Assembly (NCBI GenBank): GCA_022842065.1
Contig: JALHQH010000060.1
Coordinates: 7,186 to 71,185, forward strand
DNA from: Caldilineaceae bacterium
GTDB taxonomy: Bacteria; Chloroflexota; Anaerolineae; Caldilineales; Caldilineaceae
Reading direction: 5' to 3'
Length of the DNA: 64,000 bases
The notes under the pieces are model-generated. The model did not search any database, was not told where the DNA came from, and saw only the letters and a program-made list of their open reading frames with translations. Positions 1-8,838 of the stretch are shown piece by piece (positions within the stretch are counted from its first letter, which is position 1; each line of letters starts with the position of its first letter). A program made the translations under genes and the position numbers.

Positions 1-132
1 CGCTTAGCGCTTTGTCATTGGTCTGGGTAGTGCCAACCGACACTAACCCTATCACGTTACACATGTCTCCACTTGTCGGGGCACGATAGTTGGTGCCTTA
101 CGAGTGGGCGTTGCATAAGTTCTAAATTAATT

Positions 133-161
133 TTACCATTTACGAAAATATGACCTATAAT
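133..161 (+). promoter_or_regulatory. Predicted sigma-70 promoter of the SARP-like regulator
   Basis: TTACCA (133-138), a 17-bp spacer and a perfect TATAAT (156-161) place a start site near 168, giving a leader of about 57 nt. The heptamer CACTAAC occurs at 41-47, 167-173 and 184-190. The last two copies sit at and just after the predicted start, so they could be operator half-sites, which is inference. Nothing else is recognisable in the first 224 bases. Confidence 0.55.
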
Positions 162-224
162 GTAGTCACTAACACTCACTGGGCACTAACTTAAACACGC
201 TATGATCGATATCACGAAGATTGA

Positions 225-3200
225 ATGATTGATCGTTTGAACAGTAAAGTACCAGCAACAAACGTTTATCCCACCACCATTACGCTATTTGGATCATTCC
301 AAATGATAATGGCGGCCAAGCCAGAGGGCAAGTTTCGCACAAACAAGAGCCGTGCGCTACTTGCTTACCTGGTCATGGCGCAAGGGCAACCAGTATTACG
401 CACAGTCTTAACCGAACTCCTCTGGCATGGCTATGCAAAACCATCGGCGCTGGCCAGCTTACGGCAGGTAGTTACCGATCTGCGCAAGAATTTTGCCGAG
501 ACTGGTCTCTTCCGCGCAGACTATCATACGGTGCAGTTGCTCGTCGATCCGCCCCTGCTGAGCTGTGATGTATTGCGCTTTGACGAACTATTTGCGGCTT
601 GCGCACAACATCCCCATCAGTCACTCCGGGATTGTCCGATCTGCCAGAGCCGCCTGCGCCAGGCGGTCACCTTGTACAAAGGGCCCTTTCTGGAAAATTT
701 GCCGGCAGTGGATAGCGCCCCCTTCACCGCTTGGGTAGAGACGCAGCGCCTGCGCTATGCCGAGCGCTTTGCCCAAGGCCAGGCCGCGCTGCATCACTCA
801 GTAGCAGCCAAAGTCCAGCCGTTGGGCAATCTGCCTACGCCGCTCACCCCACTGCGCGGACGCGACGGCGAACTGATCGAACTGACCGCTAAACTCCACC
901 ATCCGGTTTATCGCTGCTTAACCTTGGTTGGTCCGGGCGGTATCGGCAAAACGCGTTTGGCGTTAGCGCTGGGCACACAACAGACTGCAGCCTTCCCCGA
1001 TGGCGTCTGGTTTGTTGATTTGGGCGCGCTGGCACCTGTACCGGCAGTGCTGGCCACCCAAGCCGCACCGATGGCAGCTGCTGGGGAGGATGCGAACCCG
1101 GCCCACTTGCACGACCGCCTGGCCACGACGATCCTCACGGCAAGTGGGCTGACCTTGCAAGGGGCAATGCGCCCCACGGCGCAACTGCTCACCTATCTAC
1201 AAGACAAAGCACTGTTGTTCATTCTCGACAATTTTGAACATCTCAGCGCCGGCGCGGCCTTACTCCCACAACTCTTACAAGGCGCACCGGCAGTCCGCCT
1301 ATTGGTCACTTCGCGCCATCGGCTGGATCTGCAAGGACAACAGCTCTATGAGGTAACGGGATTGGCCTGGCCCACCACAAGTGCAGCGATCAAACCGGCG
1401 ACCACCCTCATTGCCGACTACCCCAGCTTACAACTCTTCCTGGAGCGTGCGACACTTACCCAAGTCAAATTGAAGATGAATGCTGCCACAGTGGCCGCCG
1501 TCGTAAAGATCTGCCAGATTGTGGAAGGTAGCCCGCTGGCGCTGGAACTGGCAGCCGCGCTGCTCGAAGCCCACAGCCTCAGCGCCATTGCGCAGATGAT
1601 CCAGACAAACTATCAGATCCTGCAAAGCACCTTTCAGGATTTGCCACCGCGCCAGCGCAGTGCCCAGGCTATCCTGCGCACTGCCTGGCAATTACTCACC
1701 CCCGACGAGGCGCAGACGATGGCGCGCTGTGCCGTCTTTCACGGCGGCTTTACAGGGGCGGCGGCTCACATCATTGCCAATGCGACCCCCACCGATCTGG
1801 ACCAACTACACCAGAAGTCCCTCTTGCAACAGATCCTAGTCGATTCTGACGCTGAACGTGGGGCTGATCCCAAAGAGCAGCCGACGATTACCATGCGCTA
1901 CCGCATGCATGAGCTGGTACGCCAATTTGCTGCCGAACAACTAGCGCAGCAACCAGCCATCGACAAGCTGACGCGCGACCGCCATGCCGTCTACTACACA
2001 ACGTTAGTTGCCGGTTGGCAACCGGAAGAGGAAGCCGAACGGGCCTTTCGCGCAGCCGTTCAGCCCGAGATTGAAAATGTAGAGACAGCGTGGGCTTGGG
2101 CGCTGGGCGGCGACCAAATCACCCTGCTGCCCCCAGCTGTCGAGGGGCTGGCTGAATTCTATGAAATGGTAGGGGCCTTTTATGCCGCCGAAGCAATCTT
2201 GCTGCGCAGCGTGACGCAGGTGCGCGCCCGGCTTGGCACGATTGCGCCATCTTCGCCAGACGCCGACCGCCTAGAGCAAGAGAACGATCCCGCGCATCAA
2301 CCCCTCGCCACCCTGCTCGCCGCGCTGCTGGTGCAATTGGGTTATGTCTATAGCATCGGCCTCGCCCAGCAGGAAGAAGCGCACGCGCTTGCCGTCGAAG
2401 CACTCGCCTTGGCCGAGCGGCTGGAAGATGCCAAGTTAATTGTACGCAGCTACCATGTGCTGGTTGCCATTGCCTATGGCAAGAGTGAGTTTGCGCGCGG
2501 GCAGGAAATTGGGGAAAAAGCCGTACAACTGGCCGAAGAGTATAACCTGGGCCGCGAAAGAGCGATGTGTCTGAGTGCAACTGGTTTGGCGGCTACGGGC
2601 CACCAAGACTATGCCACAGCCCTACGCTATCTCCCACAGGCATTGGCCTGGGCCGAACAAGCCAACGATACCCGCAAGGCACTGCTCTTCCGCAATCAGC
2701 TCGGGATCACCTATCGCGAGATGGGCGACTTTGGCGCGGCCCTGCATTGCTTCGAGCAAAATTTGCCGGCCACCCAACAGCGCAACGACAGCTATAACAT
2801 TGCCCTGGCCAGTGCCAATTTAGGCTTTTTACGGCTGCTGCTGGGCGATTATGACGCGGCCTTACTTGCGCTCGACGAGGGGTACCAACGCTTTGGCGCA
2901 CTTGGTGAAAAACGCATCATGGTTGATTGCCTCGCCGTCCTCGGCCACCTTTTGCTGCAACAGGGCGATTATGCTGGTGCCGCGACGACCTGCCGGCGCG
3001 CGTTAGCGCAGCCTCATGCCCAGCTCTCGTCAAAACTGGTTGCCCTGCTGGCCATGGGTGATCTCTACTACGCCCAGGGCGAGTGGACCGAGGCCGAGCG
3101 CGCCTACAGCGAAGCCGTTACCCTCAGTTCACAACCCGATATCCCAGGCGTATTGCTCCTGGCCAAGAGTGGGCTGGCGGCTTTGCTGCTGGCCCAAAAT

Positions 3201-3491
3201 GAGGCGGCGAACGCGCTCGCCGCCTTAGAGGTGATCTTGCCGGCCTTTGACCCCGCCCACTTTGATACCTTCTTTTCGGCGCAACGTTTCCTCTTGCCGG
3301 CCTATCGCATCCTGGCGGCCAATCAGGATCCACGCGCGGCGACGATGTTACAACAGGCCGAACAGATTATCATGAGCTATGCCGAGAAGATCAGCGATCC
3401 CCATCTCCGCCATTCCTTCCTCACCAATGTGCCGATCAATCGCCAACTGCGGCAGTTGATCAGGACACAGCTGCATGACGCCGCGCCGTAA
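225..3491 (+). CDS. AfsR/SARP-like regulator: winged helix, BTAD, STAND ATPase and TPR domains
   Basis: This 1088-residue protein reads as a signal-integrating transcription factor. Residues about 18-105 resemble the OmpR-type DNA-binding fold of SARP proteins, and about 110-195 the BTAD helical region. A STAND/NB-ARC ATPase follows, with Walker A GPGGIGKT near 236, Walker B FILDNFEHL near 332 and an LVTSRH sensor motif. The C-terminal 450 residues are TPR-like helical repeats that usually bind a ligand or partner. In this family ATP hydrolysis typically switches DNA binding. The ATG is kept because the first beta strand (TITLFGSF) lies before the next Met. It converges on the kinase gene 36 bp downstream, so there is no operon partner to suggest a target. 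Confidence 0.85.
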   Translation: MIDRLNSKVPATNVYPTTITLFGSFQMIMAAKPEGKFRTNKSRALLAYLVMAQGQPVLRTVLTELLWHGYAKPSALASLRQVVTDLRKNFAETGLFRADYHTVQLLVDPPLLSCDVLRFDELFAACAQHPHQSLRDCPICQSRLRQAVTLYKGPFLENLPAVDSAPFTAWVETQRLRYAERFAQGQAALHHSVAAKVQPLGNLPTPLTPLRGRDGELIELTAKLHHPVYRCLTLVGPGGIGKTRLALALGTQQTAAFPDGVWFVDLGALAPVPAVLATQAAPMAAAGEDANPAHLHDRLATTILTASGLTLQGAMRPTAQLLTYLQDKALLFILDNFEHLSAGAALLPQLLQGAPAVRLLVTSRHRLDLQGQQLYEVTGLAWPTTSAAIKPATTLIADYPSLQLFLERATLTQVKLKMNAATVAAVVKICQIVEGSPLALELAAALLEAHSLSAIAQMIQTNYQILQSTFQDLPPRQRSAQAILRTAWQLLTPDEAQTMARCAVFHGGFTGAAAHIIANATPTDLDQLHQKSLLQQILVDSDAERGADPKEQPTITMRYRMHELVRQFAAEQLAQQPAIDKLTRDRHAVYYTTLVAGWQPEEEAERAFRAAVQPEIENVETAWAWALGGDQITLLPPAVEGLAEFYEMVGAFYAAEAILLRSVTQVRARLGTIAPSSPDADRLEQENDPAHQPLATLLAALLVQLGYVYSIGLAQQEEAHALAVEALALAERLEDAKLIVRSYHVLVAIAYGKSEFARGQEIGEKAVQLAEEYNLGRERAMCLSATGLAATGHQDYATALRYLPQALAWAEQANDTRKALLFRNQLGITYREMGDFGAALHCFEQNLPATQQRNDSYNIALASANLGFLRLLLGDYDAALLALDEGYQRFGALGEKRIMVDCLAVLGHLLLQQGDYAGAATTCRRALAQPHAQLSSKLVALLAMGDLYYAQGEWTEAERAYSEAVTLSSQPDIPGVLLLAKSGLAALLLAQNEAANALAALEVILPAFDPAHFDTFFSAQRFLLPAYRILAANQDPRAATMLQQAEQIIMSYAEKISDPHLRHSFLTNVPINRQLRQLIRTQLHDAAP

Positions 3492-3527
3492 CCGTCGGTA
3501 ATATTCTCCCCATTATCCCCGAGGGAA

Positions 3528-4568
3528 CTATGGCGGCGGGACAAGTGGCGCATCGGCAATGATCTCTGTACCCTGCCCTGGGGTTGAGCGGATGACCAGT
3601 GTACCGCCGATCATACCTAGCCGCTCGCGCATCCCCAGCAACCCAAAGCCGTGCCCTGCGGCCTGCTTGGGTGTCGCCGGATCAAAGCCCTGCCCATCAT
3701 CCACAATGGCCAGGGTTACTTGCCCGTTCTGCCGCTGCAGTAAGACAGTAACGGTCGTTGCTTCGGCATGGCGCGCCACATTGCTCAGCGCTTCTTGGCC
3801 CACGCGATAAAAGACAAGCTCGACTTCACGCGGTAGACGCGCAGCCAATCCCTCAATTTTGATTGTGGCGTGCATGCCATCCAGTTTGTTGATTTCATCG
3901 ACACGCCAGGCCAGAGCTGGCCCCAGCCCCAGATCATCAAGGATCGTAGGGCGTAGATCAAGCGCGACGCGGCGCACTTCTTCGAGTGCCTGGGCAGTCA
4001 ACTGGCGTAATTCTTGGACGCGGCTTTGGGCTTCGGCGGGGGTATGGGCGCGTTCCAACAGCCGCAGATGGACCAGCAGCGAGGTCAGCGCTTGGGCCGC
4101 TTCGTCGTGCAGATCGCGGGCCAGGCGGTGGCGTTCCGCTTCTTGGGCCTGCAAGATCTGGCGTGGCAGTTGCTGGAGCCGTTGCGCATTCTCTTCTAGT
4201 TGACCGAGCATCTGGTTAAAGGTATCCGCCAAGCGATCAAAGCGTTCATCACTGGCGAGGCCAGGATCGACCCGCACCTGATGCCGGCCCTGGCGTACGG
4301 CATCCACCGCAATTTGTAAACGATCCAGTGGCGCGAGCGCAGCTTTGAGGACAAGATGATTTACCACAAAGCTGATCACCAGCCCGATGCCGACAAAGAG
4401 GGCGATCAACGCGAAGTGTAGATCGGCAGGATAGGTTCGCACATGCCAGACGGTGGTGACCGTACCCACGACCGCCCCCAAGATAACGATGGCCGAATTA
4501 GCAATCAGCAGTTTGGCAACAAGTGGAATGCGCAGCAGGCGCTGTGCGAGCGAATCAAATGGCTTCAT
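3528..4568 (-). CDS. NarL-type sensor histidine kinase (HAMP, HisKA_3, HATPase)
   Basis: A 346-residue membrane kinase. Two transmembrane segments (about 17-42 and 50-70) enclose only a very short outside loop, followed by a HAMP linker (about 70-125). The HisKA_3 dimerisation helix carries RHRLARDLHDE with His154 as the phosphoacceptor. The ATPase domain shows the N box (GQEALSNVARHAEA), DDGQGFDP and GFGLLGMRERLGMIGG. The lack of an extracytoplasmic sensor domain suggests that it senses the membrane or an intramembrane signal. Such kinases normally pair with a LuxR/NarL response regulator, but none is adjacent here, so it is an orphan in this window. A TATAAT lies 6 nt before the ATG, so the mRNA may be leaderless. 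Confidence 0.9.
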   Translation of the reverse strand: MKPFDSLAQRLLRIPLVAKLLIANSAIVILGAVVGTVTTVWHVRTYPADLHFALIALFVGIGLVISFVVNHLVLKAALAPLDRLQIAVDAVRQGRHQVRVDPGLASDERFDRLADTFNQMLGQLEENAQRLQQLPRQILQAQEAERHRLARDLHDEAAQALTSLLVHLRLLERAHTPAEAQSRVQELRQLTAQALEEVRRVALDLRPTILDDLGLGPALAWRVDEINKLDGMHATIKIEGLAARLPREVELVFYRVGQEALSNVARHAEATTVTVLLQRQNGQVTLAIVDDGQGFDPATPKQAAGHGFGLLGMRERLGMIGGTLVIRSTPGQGTEIIADAPLVPPP

Positions 4569-4574
4569 ACCTTA

Positions 4575-4583
4575 ATTATACCA
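4575..4583 (-). promoter_or_regulatory. Extended -10 promoter giving a leaderless kinase mRNA
   Basis: Read on the minus strand the sequence is TGGTATAATTAAGGTATG. The extended -10 (TGG-TATAAT) ends 6 nt before the ATG, so transcription should start at or within a base or two of the start codon. No -35 match is evident at the usual spacing, as expected for an extended -10 promoter. Confidence 0.55.
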
Positions 4584-4728
4584 GAATTTGTGCACTTATG
4601 CCGTTCCAACAGACGGTAGCCAGACGCAATACGCTGGGTTTTGCCTATTGTAAAGTAACGCGGTTCTGTGATTTAATCAACCGTAATACGCGTTTTTGAA
4701 CAGAATGGATTGTAATTGAGGTAAATCT

Positions 4729-6336
4729 ATGCAAGGTTTGAGCCGACAGATCTCCCGCCGTACTGCGCTCGTCACCCTCGCTGCCGCCGGTCTGCTAACC
4801 GCGGCCGGGCGCGAAGTCCAACTGCTGTCCGCCGATCCGAGCGGCCAGGAAGAATGTCATCCCCTGCCGCCGGCCGAGAGTAATCTCACCGACCCTACAC
4901 CACCGGTCACCAGCACGCCGGCGCAACTACCCTGGAGCCAAGAGGGCGGCTTTATCAACGATGCCAGTTGTCTCAACCGCACACCGGTGCATGGCATTGT
5001 CCAGGTGCGTACAGAAGCTGACATTGCTAACGCACTCCAGTTTGCGCGCGAGAGTGGGCGCAAGGTGGCTTTGGCCGGGGTACGTCACAGCATGGGCGGG
5101 CAGGCTTTTTATCAAGATGCCGTGGTGCTCGACCTGCGCGCCTTTAACGCCATTCAGCTTGACGCCGACGCCATGACGATTACCGTCCAAAGCGGTGCCA
5201 CCTGGCATGACATCCAGAACTTGCTGCATCCGCTTTACGCCGTCAAGGCAATGCAATCGACGGATATCTTCACCGTCGGTGGCTCGATCGCAGTCAACGC
5301 GCATGGCATGGATCATCGTGCCGGGGCGGTGGCGCGCACGATCTATTCCATGCGGCTGATGTTGAGTGACGGCTCAATCCGCACGCTCAGCCCTACCGAA
5401 AATCCCGAATTATTTTGGCTGGTGATCGGTGGCTATGGCCTCTTTGGGATTATCCTGGAAGCAACGCTGGAGATTGTGCCGAATGTGGTCTACGAGACTG
5501 GCCGGCGCGTCTTTCACTACAGTCGCTTTCCCGAGATCTTCAGCAACGAACTGGCTCCGAATCCCAGTTTGGGGCTGATGTACGCCCATCTTTCCACCGC
5601 ACCCCAGTCACTGCTCCACGAAGTTTTGCTCTACACCTATGAAGAGCGCGATGTGCCCGATGCCGAAATTCCACCGTTGGGCGAAGTCTCTGGGACGAAG
5701 TTACGCCGCTTTGTGCTCAACTTCTCCAAGCAGGGCAATCTTCCCATGCGCCTCAAATGGTATGCCGAGAAAAATATCGAGCCCATGATGGAGACGTGCT
5801 CGGTGATCTCGCGCAACCAGGCAATGGCGGAGGGCGAAGCCTGTTTAGTCTCGCGCAATCAACCCATGCACGATTCGGTGACCTATCTGCAAAACAATCT
5901 CAAGGGGGAGACTGATATTTTACACGAATACTTTGTGCCGCGGGCACAGTTTGTCACGTTTGTCGATGGGCTGCGTGAGATCGTGGTGGCGGATCAGGTG
6001 AATTTGCTTAACGTATCGGTGCGCGTCGTCTATCGTGAAGATAACTTTTTGAGCTATGCGCCTGAGGATGCCTTTTCGCTAGTCCTCTATATCAACCAAA
6101 AGAGCGACGAGGCCGGCAATGTCAAAATGGCGCGCGTAACGGGTAAATTGATCGATCTCTGCACCAGGTTAGGTGGTCGCTTCTTTCTGCCCTATCAGCT
6201 GCATTACACACCGGAGCAGTTAGAACAAGCCTATCCCCAGATCCGCGCCTTCTTTGCCGCCAAGCGCCAATATGACCCTGAGCTGCTGTTGACGAACACG
6301 TGGTTCGAGAAGTATAGCTCAAGTTTTGCGGGGTAA
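4729..6336 (+). CDS. Tat-exported FAD-linked oxidoreductase (PCMH / aldonolactone oxidase type)
   Basis: A 535-residue flavoprotein. The N-terminus has a twin-arginine signal (SRRTALV followed by a hydrophobic Ala/Leu stretch), so a folded, cofactor-loaded enzyme is probably exported. Residues about 85-260 form the PCMH FAD-binding domain, with AGVRHSMGGQAF, the STDIFTVGGSIAVNAHG loop and GGYGLFGIILEATLEI. The C-terminal region ends with YDPELLLTNTWFEKY, like sugar-lactone oxidases and related FAD_binding_4 enzymes. The substrate cannot be read from the sequence, although an aldonolactone or alditol is plausible. A GAGG ribosome site precedes the ATG. The gene stands alone and converges on a membrane-protein pair, with a shared palindromic terminator between them. 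Confidence 0.82.
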   Translation: MQGLSRQISRRTALVTLAAAGLLTAAGREVQLLSADPSGQEECHPLPPAESNLTDPTPPVTSTPAQLPWSQEGGFINDASCLNRTPVHGIVQVRTEADIANALQFARESGRKVALAGVRHSMGGQAFYQDAVVLDLRAFNAIQLDADAMTITVQSGATWHDIQNLLHPLYAVKAMQSTDIFTVGGSIAVNAHGMDHRAGAVARTIYSMRLMLSDGSIRTLSPTENPELFWLVIGGYGLFGIILEATLEIVPNVVYETGRRVFHYSRFPEIFSNELAPNPSLGLMYAHLSTAPQSLLHEVLLYTYEERDVPDAEIPPLGEVSGTKLRRFVLNFSKQGNLPMRLKWYAEKNIEPMMETCSVISRNQAMAEGEACLVSRNQPMHDSVTYLQNNLKGETDILHEYFVPRAQFVTFVDGLREIVVADQVNLLNVSVRVVYREDNFLSYAPEDAFSLVLYINQKSDEAGNVKMARVTGKLIDLCTRLGGRFFLPYQLHYTPEQLEQAYPQIRAFFAAKRQYDPELLLTNTWFEKYSSSFAG

Positions 6337-6346
6337 AGTACTTAGA

Positions 6347-6414
6347 ATTCAGGCAAATTTGAACCCGTCGGGCCATGCTGTAGCATGGCCCGACTGGTAC
6401 AAATTTGCCTGAAT
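6347..6414. terminator. Nested palindrome between convergent genes
   Basis: Outer arms of 14 bp (6347-6360 and 6401-6414) enclose a perfect 13-bp hairpin (6367-6379 and 6382-6394). It lies exactly between two converging genes, so a bidirectional terminator is the simplest reading. There is no long T tract. Confidence 0.55.
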
Positions 6415-7574
6415 CAATAATCGTAAATATGTTCGACGACAAGCCCCTGTCGTTCCATTTCGGCCAGCGTTTCGTGAAGTGTGGCAACAGGCAGATTCAG
6501 GCCAAGCCGCTGCTGTTGCGAATCAATCAATACCGGCATCGCAAACATTAACTCACCGTCCGTCAGGTTGTAAGTCCAAGTGCTAGGCGCAAAAGCACTG
6601 AGCATCACCTGATCGTTGCCGGCAAATTCGACAAATTGTACGCCCCGTTGCGCCAATGGCGGCACCAGATCGGTAAAGGGCTGGTAATGGGGAATGGTGA
6701 TTAGGGCCAGGTCATCGTCAACCCGCGCAACGAGATGCATGTCGGGGAAGTCGGCCAATACCTGATCTGTTACCCCACGCGCCAGCGCATAGATCTCCAT
6801 ATCGACCGCGCCATAGGTTGTCTCTGTGCCCCAACCGATCAACGCACCATAGCCGGCTTTGCCAAGAAATTCAACACTCAAGACGAGTTTACGCTCCCAC
6901 TTGCGGATCGGGTTTGGCCCCCACCAGCCGGTCGTCGTCCAGAGTTCACCTAATTTTTCCAGGTAGGGAAAGTCATACCAGGGAATGGCATGGATAAAGT
7001 CACCATATTCTTTGGCATAGTGGCGCGCTAGCTGATCCTCGGCGGTCAATTCATCGCCGCTGATCCACTCGGTGAGGCGACCGACGGTGCCCTCGTAAAG
7101 CCCCTTCAACCCATTTTCTACCGTAAAGCTAACCCCGATCACATAGAGCATCAGGTGATAGCCACCGTTAAAGGCATAGTTACCGCTGGTCACCTGGCAG
7201 ACGCCCGCATAACTGCGCCAATATTGGCCGACGGAAGCAAAGAAGGGAAAGCGACTAGGTGGTGCTTCAGCCAAATGCAGGGCATACTCATCGGCGCTGA
7301 AGACAATATACCATTCGGGAAAGGTGAGATAAGTCTGGTCTTCGGGGCGCAGATGTTCGGCAACTGGTGTCCAGGCCGCGACCACCGCCGCGTCACGCGG
7401 CGGGTTTGATGCGGGAATAACGCTGCGGAAAGGAGCACAGGTCATGCCAATCAAGATTAGCGGAATAACAAGTACGGCAGCGACGATGAGCAGCAGAAAA
7501 CGCAGCACGCGCCAGCGCCGTTTTCGCGTTTGGGGGGATGCCGGTAGGTGTGGGGCTTGGCTGGTTTCGCTCAT
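6414..7574 (-). CDS. Membrane-anchored protein of unknown function (386 aa)
   Basis: I do not recognise a named domain. Residues 1-20 are cytoplasmic and basic, 21-45 form one strong transmembrane helix, and the remaining ~340 residues are predicted outside the membrane. That part is rich in Trp and Tyr, with conserved-looking runs such as YLTFPEWYIVFSADEYA and WYDFPYLEKL. The start codon lies 1 bp after the stop of the upstream gene (7576-7989), so the two are surely cotranscribed. That partner is a four-helix DUF4383-like membrane protein. An envelope role for the pair is inference from topology only. Confidence 0.6.
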   Translation of the reverse strand: MSETSQAPHLPASPQTRKRRWRVLRFLLLIVAAVLVIPLILIGMTCAPFRSVIPASNPPRDAAVVAAWTPVAEHLRPEDQTYLTFPEWYIVFSADEYALHLAEAPPSRFPFFASVGQYWRSYAGVCQVTSGNYAFNGGYHLMLYVIGVSFTVENGLKGLYEGTVGRLTEWISGDELTAEDQLARHYAKEYGDFIHAIPWYDFPYLEKLGELWTTTGWWGPNPIRKWERKLVLSVEFLGKAGYGALIGWGTETTYGAVDMEIYALARGVTDQVLADFPDMHLVARVDDDLALITIPHYQPFTDLVPPLAQRGVQFVEFAGNDQVMLSAFAPSTWTYNLTDGELMFAMPVLIDSQQQRLGLNLPVATLHETLAEMERQGLVVEHIYDY

Positions 7575-7575
7575 C

Positions 7576-7989
7576 TTACGCCGCCGTCTGCCGGCGTGCT
7601 AAGCCAAAGCCAATCAGGATCGCGATCCCACCGATTAGGATGTGGGGCAGGTTGGCCCCAATTTTGTGCGCCCACTCGTAGGGTTGCGGGCCATGTAGAA
7701 AGATCCCTAAATCAAGATAAGCTTCGCCAAAGAGCAGGCCGACAATGCCATCAAAGAAGTAAACCAAGCCAAAGAGACGAAAATAGAAACGCGCGGCCCA
7801 GGTTGAACGCATTGCCGCCAGCGCGGCCCACAGGCCAGAACCAGCGTGGAGCAGGTCATCATGCAATTGCAAGCTAAAGAGGCCAAACATATAGCCACTT
7901 TCATCCTTCAGCGCCGGGATATAGCTCATGCCGGCAATCACGAAAAACAGTACAGCATAGACCCAAGCTAATTTACGCAGCAAACTCAT
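7576..7989 (-). CDS. Four-TM membrane protein, DUF4383-like
   Basis: A 137-residue integral membrane protein with four hydrophobic helices and the pattern LHDDLLHAGSGLWAALAA followed by a C-terminal GANLPHILIGGIAILIGFGL helix, as in DUF4383 proteins. Function is unknown. A GTG six bases upstream could also start the frame, but the GGAG ribosome site sits 7 nt before the ATG at 7989 and only 1 nt before the GTG, so the ATG is chosen. It is the first gene of a two-gene unit with the anchored protein downstream. Three 15-bp tandem repeats lie immediately before the ribosome site. Confidence 0.7.
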   Translation of the reverse strand: MSLLRKLAWVYAVLFFVIAGMSYIPALKDESGYMFGLFSLQLHDDLLHAGSGLWAALAAMRSTWAARFYFRLFGLVYFFDGIVGLLFGEAYLDLGIFLHGPQPYEWAHKIGANLPHILIGGIAILIGFGLARRQTAA

Positions 7990-7998
7990 GGCCACACT

Positions 7999-8043
7999 CC
8001 ATCATTACACAATCCATTGTTACACACGCCATCATTACACAAT
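7999..8043. repeat. Three tandem 15-bp units in a gene leader
   Basis: CCATCATTACACAAT (7999-8013), CCATTGTTACACACG (8014-8028) and CCATCATTACACAAT (8029-8043) abut without gaps. They lie directly upstream of the ribosome site of the DUF4383-like gene. Confidence 0.8.
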
Positions 8044-8136
8044 AGAAAAGCAAAACACAGGGATATTGGTAAGCAGATTGTATCATGATTCGCATGGTGG
8101 TGGCCGTACGGGATTTGGCGGATTGTCTGGGGGCAA

Positions 8137-8178
8137 AACAAAAAGAGCGGCCACCTGGTGGTGACCGCTCTTTTTGTT
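8137..8178 (-). terminator. Intrinsic terminator of the cold-shock gene
   Basis: An almost perfect palindrome has GC-rich arms (AAAAAGAGCGG paired with CCGCTCTTTTT) and T-rich flanks on both strands. It lies 31 bp behind the cspA stop and is likely to act in both directions. Confidence 0.8.
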
Positions 8179-8208
8179 AATCTATTTTATCATCGCGTGT
8201 GCGATGAA

Positions 8209-8421
8209 TTAGATCTTGCTGACGTTCGCAGCGGAAGGACCCTTAGGACCCTGCTCGACGCTGAATTCGACCTTATCACCTTCGGCCAGGCTACGGAAAC
8301 CGTTAGCCATGACGGCGGAATGATGGACGAAGACATCCTTAGCGCCGGATTCCGGGGCGATGAAGCCAAAGCCTTTTTGATCGTTGAACCATTTGACGGT
8401 TCCTTTTTCGCGGTTACTCAT
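8209..8421 (-). CDS. cspA: Cold-shock domain RNA chaperone
   Basis: A 70-residue single cold-shock domain protein that binds single-stranded RNA and DNA and melts secondary structure. RNP1 (KGFGFI) and RNP2 (VFVHHSAV) are both present, and the start GTVKWFNDQ is typical. A longer frame extends nine residues upstream, but AAGGAG lies correctly spaced before the ATG at 8421, which decides the start. It is monocistronic, with a strong promoter about 234 bp upstream and its own terminator. The untranslated leader of about 227 nt matches the way cold-shock genes are usually regulated, by temperature-dependent leader folding. Confidence 0.95.
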   Translation of the reverse strand: MSNREKGTVKWFNDQKGFGFIAPESGAKDVFVHHSAVMANGFRSLAEGDKVEFSVEQGPKGPSAANVSKI

Positions 8422-8648
8422 GGTGGAAAACTCCTTTTCCCAAAACAAAAAAATAAATGGTGAACCTTGTTAAGTGGAAATGACGTTTTGCCAAGGCATA
8501 ACCATCGAGCTTCCCGCAGAACTTTGTTCATTTATACAAAATGTGAGTATCGTCATTGAAAGGGCAAAAATAAACCGCTTGATCTCGACTGTTGAGTTCA
8601 AGCGGCTAGTTCACTTTATTTCGTGAATTTACTCGTCAACATCTTGTA
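8422..8648 (-). promoter_or_regulatory. Long 5' untranslated leader of cspA (possible thermosensor)
   Basis: About 227 nt separate the predicted start site (near 8648) from the ATG. The leader includes a perfect 8-bp stem (CCGCTTGA at 8575-8582 with TCAAGCGG at 8598-8605). It contains no open frame of note. A cold-responsive role is inferred from the gene it precedes. Confidence 0.5.
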
Positions 8649-8654
8649 AATAAG

Positions 8655-8683
8655 AGTATACTACACGATTACCAACAAGTCAA
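8655..8683 (-). promoter_or_regulatory. Near-consensus sigma-70 promoter of cspA
   Basis: On the minus strand TTGACT (8678-8683), a 17-bp spacer and TATACT (8655-8660) form one of the best promoter matches in the window, fitting a highly expressed gene. Confidence 0.8.
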
Positions 8684-8738
8684 GTACTGTTGTACACCAA
8701 TTTCACTATACTGTGCGGAAAATCGGCACATTGTATCC

Positions 8739-8837
8739 CCTTATAGATAACACAACTAAACGTGGCACAATTGTGTACTGTGCATCCCCTGATGCACAGA
8801 CCGCTTTGTGTCAACTCTATTTGTTTTGTCTATAAGG
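8739..8837 (-). repeat. 99-bp MITE-like element, copy A, behind the RND pump gene
   Basis: Imperfect terminal inverted repeats begin CCTTATAGA. The centre is a stem-loop, CTGTGCATCAGGGGATGCACAG on the minus strand with a short loop. The reverse complement aligns along nearly its whole length with 41243-41340. It starts 1 bp after the stop codon of the RND gene, in the same orientation as that gene, so it may serve as its 3' end. Confidence 0.75.
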
Positions 8838-8838
8838 C

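Noticed and set aside
184..190. CACTAAC repeats as classic SARP heptamer sites
   Set aside because: SARP sites are usually spaced 11 or 22 bp. The two close copies are 17 bp apart, so they are kept only as a weak operator suggestion.
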